The position numbers and the translations under genes were made by a program. A stretch of DNA of 64,000 nucleotides from Azadirachta indica. Its lineage: Eukaryota; Streptophyta; Magnoliopsida; Sapindales; Meliaceae. The stretch spans positions 12,436,457 to 12,500,456 of the forward strand of contig CM040442.1 of the NCBI GenBank assembly GCA_022749755.1, read 5' to 3'. Under the pieces are notes generated by a model. That model saw nothing but the letters and a program-made list of their open reading frames with translations, was not told the DNA's origin and ran no database searches. How positions within the stretch are numbered: position 1 is the stretch's first letter; the number at the start of each line of letters is the position of its first letter. Below are positions 47,666 to 60,409 of the stretch, one piece after another.

Positions 47666-50600
47666 GTAACAAAAAAGAAAAATAAAAATAAACACATAAC
47701 TTATACTGTTTCTTGCAAAGCTTAGAAACAAATTGTCGTCTATCAAAATGTTCTATTTTTTGGGCTTCTTGATCCTACGTACAAATAGCTTGTTGTCATA
47801 TATGCCTCACCCACCTTTGAACCATTTGACTAGCAAGCTCATTTTTCGCATTCAACCTGCAAATTTTTCTTAAGTTTTTAGCAACCTGATGCTTATGATG
47901 CATAGGATCCTCCATTAGTTGATTGGTGGATCTGCAACAAGATTGTTTGTATAGGTAACTAGCCCAAAGATGGATTGGTGGATGGGGTAACAATATTGTA
48001 CATATAATTTTTAATATCAGGTCTGTTCCTTGAGCTAATTTGTTTTTCAATAAGAAATTATTTGATACCCTTCTGCTGCCTTTGTTAAATAAAGATGGAA
48101 GGGTGGTAAATGCTAAGCTTCTAATCCTAGTAAGTCTTAGGTTTTAGCTTTCTTTATCACCCCTTGTTGTATTCTAATACCTACAATGAAAAATAAAAAT
48201 AGAAAAAAAAAAAGGAAGAAAGCTCATAGTTGTGTTCTCCTAAATTGAGGGTTATGATGCAAATTTTTTGAGAAGCATAAATATAATATATATAGACTTA
48301 CTTGTGTCTCTTATTTTGTTAAAAATTGGTTAAATTTTCTGAAACTGATGTAAATTGGTTAACATTTCAGGAAGAACTTAATGTTTTCAAGCTCTTTTTC
48401 AATCAAGTTCTTTTGTATTGGCAAGGTTCTTTTATTATATGTTTGACAAACAAAAAGATTTAAAGTGACTCAAGTAAGTGAAAAAAACTATCCTTATACA
48501 AGGTTAGAACAATATGAAGTGTAAAAAGATAATCTATACATTTGTGTACTAAAAAGCTCTCAAACTAGCATCCTTTTCTTTCTTTTAAATTTCTTCTTTT
48601 TCTATTTCTGATAAGAAATGAAAGGAACTTTTATTGGTGATGAAAGCTGAATTACAAATTTTGTGCAGAAAACTATTCCAAAGATCAAGCATTTTATGGA
48701 CCTAGAATTACACGATTACACCAAGGTATCTTGGTTAAGATGAATGAAGAAGGATTTTTAATCCTTAAACTCAATAATAAAGGCCTATCGATAAGCTAGT
48801 GAGAAAATGAAAGATTGACATTTCCGCAGCAAATGGTCTTAAAGAAACCTTCCAATTTTTGCTTGCCAAATCATCTAAAAATAGCTTAAAGTATGCATTA
48901 TTTTCACAAGATTGTAAAACCTCTACCAAAAGAATGAAGTTCTTCAGAAATCAAAAGGATGGGTCATTTCTTAGAATTTGTGAACATAGTATTACTGAAG
49001 CGATGAGGAATTGGAAAAAAAAACATTAGAAAAGAATCAAGAAGAAAGAAGAGAGCAGAGAGAGTAAAGAGAATAGAAAAGTGGGGAGAGGAAGAACACA
49101 AGCAAGACTGATTGAAATATTTTCAGATTTTGTTCATTCCCCTTCCTTTATTATTGCATTAAAGCCCTTTCAGAGACTTTACAACTTATAAAAAGATAAA
49201 TAGAATCTAGATAAAAGAATTCAAAAGGGCAGTAAATCAAATTAGATATCTACTTTGAAACAGTGAAACGAAGCCAGCACAAGGTAAAGGTTATGTTAAT
49301 TCTGGTGATGTATCCTTAATATTACTAAATTTGTTTAAATAAAATAAAGGCTTGATCAAACTAGTAGTGATGCATAAATATGCTTATTCTGATTTGAATC
49401 TAGAAATTCAAGCCTTTTCAGTTGGTCTTAGACATGTCATAAAGCTATTCTGTATAAATTTAAAACCATGTTGGGATGGAGAAAACTATGAGATATTGGC
49501 TTGAAGAGAGAAAGCACCATTCTTTATCATTATTTGGATAACTTTGTGGATGTTATTGACCACTTCGATTTCAAGTAGTTCGAGTAACAAAATACGGAAA
49601 AAAAAAAAACACATAGCTTATAAGGTTTCTTGTGAGCTTAGAAACAAATTTTCATCTGTCAAAATGTTCTATTTTTTGGGCTCTTGATCCTACCTGCAAA
49701 TAGCTTCTTGTCGTATATGCTTTAACCCATCTTTGAACCATTTGACTAGCAAGCTTACTTTTTTGGGATTAGACTTGTAGATTGTTTTTAAGGTTTTAGC
49801 AACATAATGTTTATGATGTAGAGGATCTACTATTAATTGATTTGTGGATCTGCAACAAGATTGAATGGTTAGCTGGCCCAAAGATAGATTAGTGGATGGA
49901 GTAAAAATATCATATAAATCAACTTTAATACCAAGTCTGTTTGTTAAGGTAGTTTGCTTTTCAATTAGAAACTGTTTCATACCCTTCTGCACCTCCAACA
50001 AATAAAGATGGAAGGGTGGTAAATGCTAAACGTCTAATCTTATTTTAAGTCTTAGTTTTTAGCTTTCTTTATTACCCTTTGTCATATTCTAATACCTACA
50101 ATGAAAATAAAAGTTAAAAAAAAGGGATGAAAGCTGATGGTTGTGTTCTCCTTAATTAGAGGATTATGAAGCAAAGTTTTTGAGAAGCATAAACATAATA
50201 TATATAGACTTACTTATGTCTCTTGTTTTCTTGAAAATTGGTTAAATTTTTTGAAATTTATGTAAATTGGTTAACATTTCAAGGAGAACTTAATGTTCTT
50301 AAGTTCTTTTTCAATCAAATTTCCCTTGTATTGTCAAGTTTCATTTTATTATATGTCTGAAGAACAAAGGGATTTAAAGTAACTCAAGTAGGTGAAAAAA
50401 ACTATCCTTATAAAGGGTTGGAACAATATGATGTCTACAGAGACAATATATATATTTGTGTACTAAAAAACTCTCAAAACTAGGATCCTTTTCTTCTCTT
50501 TAAATTTTTTCTCTCTCTTTAAATGAAAGGAACTTTTGTTGGTGATGAAAACTGAATTACAAATTCTGTGTGGAAAATTGTTCCCAAAATCAAGCATTCT

Positions 50601-51540
50601 AAGCAATATTGTACACTCTTAAAACCTAGAAATACACGATGTCTTGATTAAGATGAATGAAGAAGGATAAAAAATCCTTAAACTCAGTAATAGAGTCTTA
50701 CCAAGAAGTTAGTGACAAAAATCGTAGATTAATGTTTCCTCAACAAATTATCTTCAAGAAACCTTCTGCCTTTTGCTTACTAAATCATCTTAAAATAGCT
50801 TAAATTGTGCATTTACATGAGACTGTAAAAACTCTAGCAAAAGCATGAAGTTCTTCATAAATCAAAAGGCTGCATGAAATTTTATGGTAGCTGTGCATAG
50901 CTAGTTTCTTGTAATTTATGAACATAGTATTATTGAAGCGATGTGGAACAAAAAATAAACAGAAGAAAGGAAAGGGAGAAGAAATAAGAGAGTAGAGAGA
51001 GGAGAGAGAAGAGGAAGAATGGGGAGAGGGAGAACACAAGCAAGACTGACTGAAATATATTCAGAGTTTATTCATTCTTCTTCCTCTGTTATCACATTAA
51101 AGCCCTTTTAGAGACTTCACATCTTGAAAAAAGATAAATAGAATCTAGATAAAAGGATCAAAATAGGCAATACATCAAATCTAGATATCTGCTTGAAATA
51201 ATAAAAGGAAGCCAACTTAAGGTAAAGGTTATGTTAATCTTGGTGATGTATTCCTAATATTACTAAATTTGCTTAAATAAACCTAAAGGCTTGATTAAAT
51301 TGGTAGTGCTGCATAATATGCTTATTCTTTCCCTAAAGGTGAAGGATTTGATTTTAAACTAGAATTTTAAGCCTCTTTAGTTGGTCTTAGACATGTCATA
51401 AACCTATTCTTAATAAATTTAAAACCATGTTAGGAGGGAGAAAATCAAGATATTGGCTTGAAGAGAGAAAGCACCATTCTTTATTATCATCTTGAAAACT
51501 TTGTGGATGTTATTGGCCACTTTGATTTCTTCCTTATTGT
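47662..51540 (+). repeat. Tandem duplication of a 1.9-kb unit inside the Pumilio intron
   Basis: Copy 1 at about 47662-49580 and copy 2 at about 49583-51540, direct orientation, offset about 1,920 bp. Shared landmarks: aaatgttctattttttgggc, gaaccatttgactagcaagc, gatctgcaacaagattg, agattcaagcattc-like and gcttgaagagagaaagcacc. Identity is roughly 85%. Each copy has a related minus-strand open stretch (47796-48050 and 49690-50001) sharing SCCRSTNQL, DP-HHKH-VAK and a basic C-terminal part. I do not recognise this protein. Conservation of the stretch in both copies may just reflect the DNA duplication. Confidence 0.85.
49690..50001 (-). pseudogene. Unrecognised ORF, second tandem copy
   Basis: 103 codons, minus strand. 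It contains SCCRSTNQLIVDPLHHKHYV and VSLLVKWFKDGLKHIRQEAI. The partner in the first tandem unit (47796-48050, 84 codons) keeps SCCRSTNQLMEDPMHHKH and a similar end, with frame differences upstream. No signal peptide or membrane span. A captured gene fragment or transposon piece is possible. I make no functional claim. Confidence 0.25.
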
Positions 51541-52379
51541 TTCTATACGTTTTCACTATTTGCTAAGATTTAGTGATTCTTGGATTTTTTTAGGACTATT
51601 TTGTATTTCTTCTTTGTTTTTCTCTGTGTGGTTTGAGAATATTATGTACTTAAAGGATTTCATTTATTGGCTCTTATTCCTACTTTTTTAATCAAATTAC
51701 TTTGCTTATTAACCAACAGAATGAAAACAAAAGGTGAACAGAGGCAACATCTAGGTTTCTGCCTGTGGTTATCCTTCTTCTTTTCTAAGTATAAGCATCC
51801 AAGACTAAAGATGTATTACCATCAGTTGCTTTTATTAACGCGTGTCTTGTAAAATCTAGGGCTTTATTATGACATGCCAGTATATACAATGATTTGGCTA
51901 TATATGCTTTCAAGTAGTTCGTTATGAATGGTTTTGGTCTTGGGTTCAGTTGGTCCAAATGGTTGTTTGTTTAGAGTTTACTTGGTGACTAAAGTACAAC
52001 ATGTGCTTTTTGTTGTTTATGCATGTTGCTCTTGAAATTATTCTTATGTTTTCACCAAAAATTAACATTGATATGAGTTGTGCTGCTTGCAGCATTTTCT
52101 GGAGAGAGGAAAGCCAAATGAAAGAAGCCAAATTATTAGCAAGTTAATTGGAAAATTTGTATAGATAAGGTAGCATAAAAATGTGTCAAATGTTGTTGAG
52201 AAATGTTTAGAGTATGGTGATAGTGCTGAACAGGAGTTCATGATTGATGAGGTTCTTGGACAATTTGAAGAAAGTGACAATTTACTAGTAAGTAAAAGTA
52301 AAAGCATATATTTCATTGTTTATAGCTGGAAACTTACATTGATACTTAAAAATATTCATTCTGCTATTTTTGGTTAGGT

Positions 52380-53110
52380 TCTGTTAGGTTTACTATTGAG
52401 ATAAACCAAAAGCTAGTTGATATAGCTTTAAATAGGAAAAATAGAAAAAGGGAAAAAACAGAAGAAATAGGGGAAACAACATAACTTTATTCAATAATTT
52501 TGAAGTTTATCTCTAAAATTGAAACTAAGGCTCTATTTATAGTAGTGAAAATAGAAATCCTACTGATGTAGCATCAAATAAGTAGAGAAGAAAGTAGAGA
52601 GAATTAGAGACAAAGGGGAGGAATTTAGAGAGAATTTGGGCTAAGAATACTAATTTAATTATCAATGTCACTATGCTGGAAACAGTCAGGTCTTGCTCTC
52701 ATTTATAGGCTGTTATTCTAATGAAATAAGAAAATCTAATCCTACTTATGGTAAACAATAGACCAATAACTATCTATGTTGGGGACACGAAGTTTCACAA
52801 GGTAATACTAGATTTCCTAAATAAACAAAGAAAAGAAAAATAGCTTCCTAGAATAAGGACAAAATTAGTTCTTTCTTAGATGCCTAACATATATCCATAA
52901 CTCCTCGGGATATTTTTATACATCAGGTACTCTAACATGAACAAGAAAAGTCAAGTTAACCAAAACAAATATCCCAAACAGGACTCTAATGACAAACTTA
53001 AGCCCAATCTAAACGAAAAAAGGGAACCCAAAAAAAAAAAAAAAACAACAGCCTAGAACTAGTCTGGCTTATTGATTTGGACATTTATGTCTAACATTGT
53101 TCCAGATAGA
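52380..53110. other. Repeat-like insertion in the last Pumilio intron
   Basis: The intron between 52288 and 54032 contains an AG-rich stretch (52565-52640), a block with LTR-like wording (gctctatttatag, ttataggctgttattct) and an A-run of 19 at 53028-53046. It may be a solo LTR or other insertion; ends were not found. Confidence 0.3.
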
Positions 53111-54212
53111 CCCAAAATTAGTTTCCTATGATCAGTGGATTATATTGTCTTAACCTGAACTATTTTATGCTTTTGTCTTCTGATTTATTGTTGAAATGTT
53201 AATGGTTCATGTTGCTCAAAATTGAAAGGCTAACTTGTTTTGTGCTATATTATTTTTAGAATCAGTGCATAGAATATAACTATAAGTGCAGGCTAGGTGG
53301 ATCCCTAACTGTCTCTGTTATGCATTAAGACTCTTACAATGAGCAGTTCATTTGAAGTCATTTGCATATGCCTCATTTTGACACAACTCTGTCCAACTAC
53401 ACATCTCTTTTCCTTTATTATTTTTGTTTTAATTTTTCTACTGCCCTAGTAGAGAAGTATGTTTTCCTGATGCTTTCTAGAGATGACCATTAGGGAAAAG
53501 TATTTGAACTTACAAATGGAACACTTATTGCATTAGTTATAAAAATTTAAAAGCAACATGGCAATTCCACTTAGTAGGTAAGCTGATTAGTCTTAAAAAC
53601 TCTTAAAGTCAAAGGGAGACATACTCATCATATTTCAATAAGCTATATGTTGCTGGTCTCAGTATTAGATTTTACATGTTGAGCTAGTTGTAATCACGTT
53701 TTTTTCAGATTATATTGTTAACTGAACCCCCTTGAGGTTGGGCTGTAATCGTGGCAAATAGAAATCATTCTTCTAGTCTCCATTTTTGTAAATTTGAGTG
53801 AAAGTTGGAGTCATTACTTTGTTCTTGATGTTGATTTGTTCATTGATGTGTAAACTTCTCTCCCTCTAAGCTTAAGAAGCAACATAATAGTAGGATTTAA
53901 TGTTGACTAAAAGCTTATTTTGATCAGATTTTTGGGAATTTGCTGATCATTTTAAGTGATTTAGAAGTGGTTAGGTATTTGAATTTTTATCTACTTTATG
54001 CTGACTTCCATTTTCTAATTTTTATATCCCAGGTTATGATGAAAGACTAATATGCAAACTATGTGATTCAAAAGATTCTTGAAAGATGTGATGATAAACA
54101 ACGCGAAGCGTTGAACAATCGCATCAAAGTTTATTGTAATGCCTCAAAGAAATACACCTATGGGAAACACATAGTTGCTCGATTTGAGCAGCTGTATGGT
54201 GAAGGTGCATAA

Positions 54213-57200
54213 ATTTTCTTTTTGAATGCATGAAATTGTTATGAGCTTGTATTTTATGATGTTTTGATCTATTTGTATGATATGGAATATTTATTTTTTA
54301 TACACCATGTAGAAACAAACTTATATAACTAAAATACCTTAATCTTCTAGCGAAAATGTCTATACAGGCTAAGAATGCATTCAGACAATATTCTGCCAGA
54401 AACTTTAAGGGTGTTTTCTAAGCAATTATTACAGTTCTCCATCAAAATTAATCAATTGTACAAATTATGATCATCAATGCATTTTTATTTCTGTGGAATC
54501 ATCACTGACACCTTCAGATGTATTCTATTATAACCAGATCAATGTAGCATCCATTATAGCCATTTACAAATGTTCATCATCTAATTAATAAGTTGCTCAA
54601 TATGAAGCATTTCCTTCATAGTACTACGAACATCACCATTTTTGTGATATACAGTATCACTGCACATGCATGTGTTCTTTCTTTCCCCACTCTCAGCTCA
54701 ATATAGCCGTTTATGAAAACAATTTGTGTTCTCAAATTAATACATTGGTGCTTTTGTAAAGTTTTTTTCTTCATATAATTGTCATCTCCAATAATTACCT
54801 TTTACGAGATACCTGATATCATCATATCACCATGTCACATGTATTGTTTTACTGCTATATCAAACATAACATTGACTGATGGCATTTGGTTCTTTGTTCT
54901 ACATTAGCGTAGATTTACATAGTTCTAATTTTATTGTTATTATTATCTTTTATCATCTATAGCATGTTGAAAATTTTTGGTAACCTAATATACTTAAGCT
55001 AATGTATCCTTTTTTGTTTATATAGTTGGAAATAATGTTTCTTGGGACAAGTTATTGTGTTGTTGTTGTTGCTTGTACTTATGCAATCTACAAGACTACT
55101 GAGAATTTTTACTTTGTAAAGCAAGCGCTGTTGCTATTACTATGAAGTCATATAGTTCTAATCTTTTGGTTAATTCTTTATCATCTATTTTATGGTAATA
55201 TTTTAGAGCCTACTATATGTAAGCTAGAATATTCCTTTTTGCCTATTTACACATAGTGAAATAATGATTTCTTGGGACATTGTTGGTTGCATTTATGCAA
55301 TATATAAGACTCTTAAAAATGATTATTTTGTATTGCAAGTGTTGTTGTGAATGCGAAAACAAAAAGTAGTTAAAGTATAACTTGTTTGATCTATTTGTGA
55401 ACGCAAACGATTTTTTTTCAAGATTTCAACGTGCATGCTGCATTGATTCTAATAATTGAATAGAAAGTAATATGCACTGATGTTGATTTTTTGAAATACA
55501 GAAAGTCAAGCCTCAAAAACATCAGATACTTAAAATTGGATATAACAATTGATTAGAATTTACTGAAGACACTAGCTTTGTAGGGAATCCTAACTTATGT
55601 TCTAATGGAAGGAAGTCTTGGGGAGCTGAAAAGCATTCATTCTTTGCAAGAAAGAATATGCTACTCTAATGGTCTTATTCTGATAGAGTTGCAAAATTGA
55701 TAGTTATAAAAATAGTGAAGTGATAGTAAGTATACATATTATATATGATATAAGTATTTGTCTATAAATGATCTCTAAATTGTGTTTGTATAATACCTAT
55801 GTATAGAAATAATTTATGGTGAGATATTGATCTATATTTAGTAAATGGTGTTGCTTTGGCTTGCTTTCCTACACTTATGTATGCTTGGATTATTTGTTTC
55901 TTTCTATAGTTTTTATGCAGAATTGGGCACTAGAGTATTTTATGCCCTATTTGTTATGGTTCTTCTAAGTTTCTTTTTGTTTTCATTTTTTTGCAAAACT
56001 AGTAGAATAATTGTTTTTATGAAAAGAATTTACGAAATAGAAAAAATGTTTTATGTTTTTTAGTTGCACACTAAAGGTAAGTTTTCACCATGAAAGAAAA
56101 TGATAAGCTATAATTATATATGACAAATAAATTTAGAATTTCTTATTATTCTAATCTAATTAATAAAAGAAATATCATTACATATATTAGAGTTGAATAA
56201 AAATAGTATCAATTTAACATAATATTGAGGATAACGCATTATAATGTTTTTATTTTTTTTATTTGGTATAATTGAATATATTAAAATTAAGAAATTTTTA
56301 AAATAATAAAATAATTAATATTTAGTAATGTGGATAGGTTTATAGTCTTTTAATAGTTATTTGTAAATAATTAGAGTTAGTTAATTTCAAGAGGTGAAAT
56401 TAAATTTAACACATGTAATTGATTTATAATTAATGTAATGATATAATTAATGTAATTATAAGATGTAATTGTAATTGTTGAAAGTGATGGTTCATATATG
56501 ATGACAGAAGATGTGTCAAGTTAATGATCATTATTCTTCCCATTTAATAATATACAAAATTTAGATTAATTAAATTAATATATTTAAATTATTAATTAGC
56601 ATATGATATTAGTAAAAATTTTTGCATTTGTGTTGAGCTTAGGTTTATAACTCAACATGTTAATCTTTTATGATATATACTCTTATGATATCTATAAGAC
56701 ATCTATACTTAAAAGTATTGGTGAAGAGTCATTATATTTTATTTCATTGTTTTTTGTGACATCATCAAATTAACTACATAAAAGAAAATATATCAAGAGT
56801 CGTATAATTAATTTAATAAATCTTATTAACACATCAAATTCTTGATAGATATATAAAGGAGATATAAAAATAATCAAAGAGATTTTTTTAAAAAAGTAAA
56901 AATTAATAAGAGTTTGCGTAATAATAAAACAAATATTTGAACAGTATATTAAAATACATATTATATTAAAACAATTGCTTAATTTGTTTAATGATTGTAT
57001 CAAATTAGTACATTCGATTTTAAACATAATTAAAGCAGGTTGTATTAACCTAAAATATTATTATGTTTTTCTTGGATACACATGAACTTGACATAAGAAT
57101 ATGAATTTCTATAATTAAAAGAATAAAGCAAACAAAGATATACTTATTGTTCCTTGTTCAACTATTAAAGACATCAACAGGTCATATCCTCGCTTTCATT

Positions 57201-57400
57201 AAGGGTACAAGAATCTACTTTACTTTTCTCTATTTATTATTTGCATTACTCTCTTGCATACTTTGCTTGCTAAATATGCAATGAATTTGTTAAAGTAATA
57301 ACAAATCTATTTATTGTATATGGTTGGCTTAAATGATACACCATTTAAGGAATCAACATATGGAAATAGCTTGGAGAGAGAGAAAGAGATATAGCTAAAC
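54213..57400. other. Intergenic region between Pumilio relic and CNL gene
   Basis: AT-rich, no recognisable gene. A diverged tandem repeat of about 220 bp lies at 54905-55133 and 55137-55350 (shared: atagttctaat, tttatcatctat, gtttcttgggaca/atttcttgggaca, tatgcaat, aagact). Open stretches at 55845-56063 and 56770-57027 are hydrophobic, AT-driven and unsupported. Confidence 0.5.
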
Positions 57401-57564
57401 TAACATAAAAGCAAAGGATTACTTTGCCCATTAGATGAAACATTTCTTGCCTACTGTTTCCTACATTATATATAAAGATTTCAAAGGCTGTCAACATTAT
57501 CACAACATAAACACATTCAATAACTCAGTTTTTATCAAATTTTGTCATTCAATTACCATACAAT
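57400..57564 (+). promoter_or_regulatory. CNL promoter and 5' leader
   Basis: TATA-like tatatataaa at 57467-57476 lies about 90 bases before the ATG at 57565. The start context caatatggcc is acceptable for plants. Homologous sequence occurs at 5850-5960 and in the right arm at 15700-15870. Confidence 0.6.
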
Positions 57565-60409
57565 ATGGCCGATGCAATTGTTTCTAGTGTCCTAGAGCAA
57601 TTGATTTCAACCATTAGTGAAGAGATAAAACAAGAGGTGAGGCTTGTTGTGGGTGTCAAAAGCAAAGTGAAAAAGCTTGCCAACAAGCTTACTGTAATTC
57701 AAGGTGTGTTGGTTGATGCTGAGCAAAGACAGCTAAAGGACTTAGGGGTGAGGCATTGGTTAGATCAGCTTAAAGATACATCCTACGACATGGAAGATGT
57801 GTTGGATGAGTGGAAGACTGCAATGATGAAATTACAAATTGATAGAGCTGAAAATGCTCATGTAATTCTTAAGAAGAAGGTATGCTTCCCCTTTCCCACC
57901 TCTTGCTTTTGTTTCAAACAAGTTGGTTTGCGTTATGATATCACACTAAAGATAAAAGAAATAAATGAAAATCTAGATGATGTTGTCAAATCCAAGGACA
58001 TGTTTAATTTTAGTGTGGTTAAGAGTGTAATTGAAGAACCTCAGCGAGTACAAACTGTCTCCTTTGTTAATGTAAGTGAGACATATGGTCGAGTTGAGGA
58101 GCGGAAAGCTCTAATAAACAAGTTGCGTGAGAGTAATGAACAACAAGAAGGTCCCCATGTCGTCTCAATTGTTGGCATGGGAGGAATCGGGAAGACTACT
58201 CTTGCACAACTTGCTTATAATGATAATGAGGTGATAAAAAATTTGATGAAAGAATTTGGGTTTGCATATCAGATCCTTTTGATGAATTTAGAATTGCAAA
58301 AGCAATCATTGAATCTTTAGAAGGATCTAATGTTAATTTAGGTCAATTTCAATCAGTTCTAAAACGCATCAATTTATCTATTGCGAGAAAAAAATTTCTT
58401 CTCGTTTTAGATGATGTGTGGATAGAAGATTACCATAAATGGGAACCATTCAAAAATTGTTTGATGAGTGGTTTGCATGGAAGTAAGATTTTGGTTACTA
58501 CTCATAAAGAGACAGTTGCCAAAATGATGAATTCAATTGATATTATCAATATTCAAGAATTGTCTTATAATGAATGTTGGTTGTTATTTAAACAATTAGC
58601 ATTTTCCGGTAGATCTCCTTCAGAGTGTGAAAAATTAGAGGAAATTGGTAGAAAAATTGTAAGCAAGTGCAAGGGGTTGCCCTTTGCTGCAAAAGTTATT
58701 GGGAGTCTTTTATGCTTTAAAAAAAATAAAGAAGAGTGGCAAAGTATTTTAGACAATGAGTTGTGGAAGTTAGAAGAGTTTGAGAAAGGCATTTTCCCGC
58801 CTCTACTCTTGAGTTATAATGATTTGGCATCTAAAATAAAATTATGTTTCTCGTATTGTGCTGTCTTTGTAAAAGATAAAATTATAGAGAAAGATCAATT
58901 AATAAACTTATGGATGGCTCAAAGTTATCTTGTGGGTGAAGGAAATATAGAGATGGAGATAGTTGGTGACAAATATTTTGATTACTTAGCAGCACGATCT
59001 TTCTTCCAGGAGTTTGAAACATATTCTGATGGTAATGTCTATACTTGTAAGATGCATGACATAGTACACGACCTTGCCAAATTTGTCAGTAGGAATGAAT
59101 GTGCTTCAATAGAAATTAGTGATCCCGAATCATCATTGACAAGCACTTCTTTTGACAAAGTTGGCCACTCAACAATAGTGCTTAAACGAGATGCTTCTTT
59201 TTCGGTCTCTATATTTAGTGTTCAAAAGTTACGTAGTCTCTTAATTGTTGGCCCATCTGAAACATGTCAACGGATTCTAGGACAGGCGTTTGATTCATTG
59301 ACATGTTTGAGAGCATTGACAATTGATGAAGATTTTAAATTACTTGAAATTCCGAAAGGGATAGAAAAGTTAATACATTTAAGATATCTTGGTTTCTATA
59401 ACCCAGAAATAAAAGAATTGCCAGAAGCTTGCTGTAATTTGTATAATTTACAAACCTTAGACATTCGCTCCTGTATTCGATTGACAAAATTACCAGAAAG
59501 GGTACACAAGTTAGTCGGTCTGCGGCATTTATTATTAGACATTTTTGTACTGGATTACGTGCCAAAAGGAATTGAGAGATTAACCAATCTTCGGTCACTA
59601 AGCGAATTCGTAGTCAGTCGTGATGGCCAATATGATGGTAAAGCAGGCAACCTAGAAGGTCTGAAACGCTTAAAGCACCTTCGAGGTTATCTTTTTATTC
59701 GACGGTTAGGAAATGTGACAGACGTCAAAGAGGCAAGAAAAGCAGAGCTTGAGAAGAAGAAAAACCTCTCTTATTTGTCATTACGGTTTGACAAGAATGG
59801 AGAATCAACTTGGGAGTCGGAAATTGCAGTGGACAATGAAGCAATTATCGAAGCCTTACGACCGACTTCAAATTTAGAGGAATTAGAAATAGAACACTAC
59901 AGTGGCAACGTGCTCCCCAATTGGTTAATGTCATTAACCAGTCTTAAGGATTTATCACTAAACAGTTGTTATAACTGTGAGAGCGTGCCTTTTTTGGGAA
60001 AATTGCCATCCCTTGAAAGTATCTCCATTTTCCGAATGCAGAGTGTGGAGAGAGTAGGTTATGAATTTTTGGGGATAAAAAGTGATCTTGCTACATCATC
60101 TTCTTCATCTTCACCAGTTATTGCCTTTCCTAAATTAAAATTTCTCAGTTTTTGGTCGATGTATGAATGGAAGAGTGGGATTTTGGGATTACAAGCGGCG
60201 AAAAAGAAGATATTATAATCATGCCACAGCTTAATCACTTGCAAATTACGTCATGCCCCAAATTAAAGGCGCTGCCAGACCAGGTTCTTCAGAGCATAAC
60301 ACTTAAGGAGTTAAGGATTGATAGCTGTCCCATTTTACAAGAACGTTTCAGAAAGGAGATAGGAGAGGACTGGCACAAGATCTCTCACATTCCTAACATA
60401 AAAACATAA
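57565..60409 (+). CDS. CC-NBS-LRR resistance protein (RGA type), two 1-bp frameshifts
   Basis: Intracellular immune receptor of the CNL class; no intron is needed. Starting at ATG 57565 (MADAIVSSVLEQ): coiled-coil Rx_N domain (residues 1 to about 150) with YDMEDVLDEW near 75; NB-ARC with P-loop GMGGIGKTTL (about 204), RNBS-A FDERIWV, kinase-2 LLVLDDVW (about 279, Trp as in CNLs), RNBS-B GSKILVTT, GLPF-AAK, RNBS-D LCFSYCAVF and MHD (KMHDIVHD, about 497); then irregular LRRs to the end (IGEDWHKISHIPN). Overall about 948 residues, normal for the family. Two single-base deletions: at 58236-58248 (AAAAAATTT run, between NEVIKN and FDERIW) and after 60170 (TGG-AAG, where the paralogue at 61500 reads as expected). 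All motifs are intact apart from these, so the gene may be functional if the deletions are assembly errors; otherwise a recent pseudogene truncated after the P-loop. Confidence 0.93.

Larger units (their letters stand above)
45481..54212 (+). pseudogene. Pumilio/PUF RNA-binding protein, intron-containing pseudogene
   Basis: PUF proteins bind 3' untranslated regions of mRNA through eight helical repeats. Exon relics: 45481-45660 and to 45960 (N-terminal region: QNQLMMQPSFVDPLHMQYF, GGYYGGPLGMGI, ASPVLPSS, SFLEELKFDNAQKF); 46041-46187 (repeats 1-2: [18 protein letters not shown]); 46305-46397 (repeat 3, frameshifted); 47089-47300 (repeat 4, NENHVIQK, and part of 5); 47416-47526 (repeats 5-6); 52093-52287 (repeat 7, [16 protein letters not shown]); 54033-54212 (repeat 8, [13 protein letters not shown], ending [16 protein letters not shown]). 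Stops: TAA 45658, TAG 47467, TAG 52162 and 52171, TAA 54048. Splice sites (gtatga 46188, gtaatg 47301, gtaagt 52288, ccag 54032) survive, so it is a decayed duplicate gene and not a processed copy. Confidence 0.93.

Noticed and set aside
57565..58320. Independent short CC-NBS protein ending after the P-loop
   Set aside because: The missing NB-ARC part continues in another frame immediately downstream without any gap, so a single-base deletion is the simpler reading.
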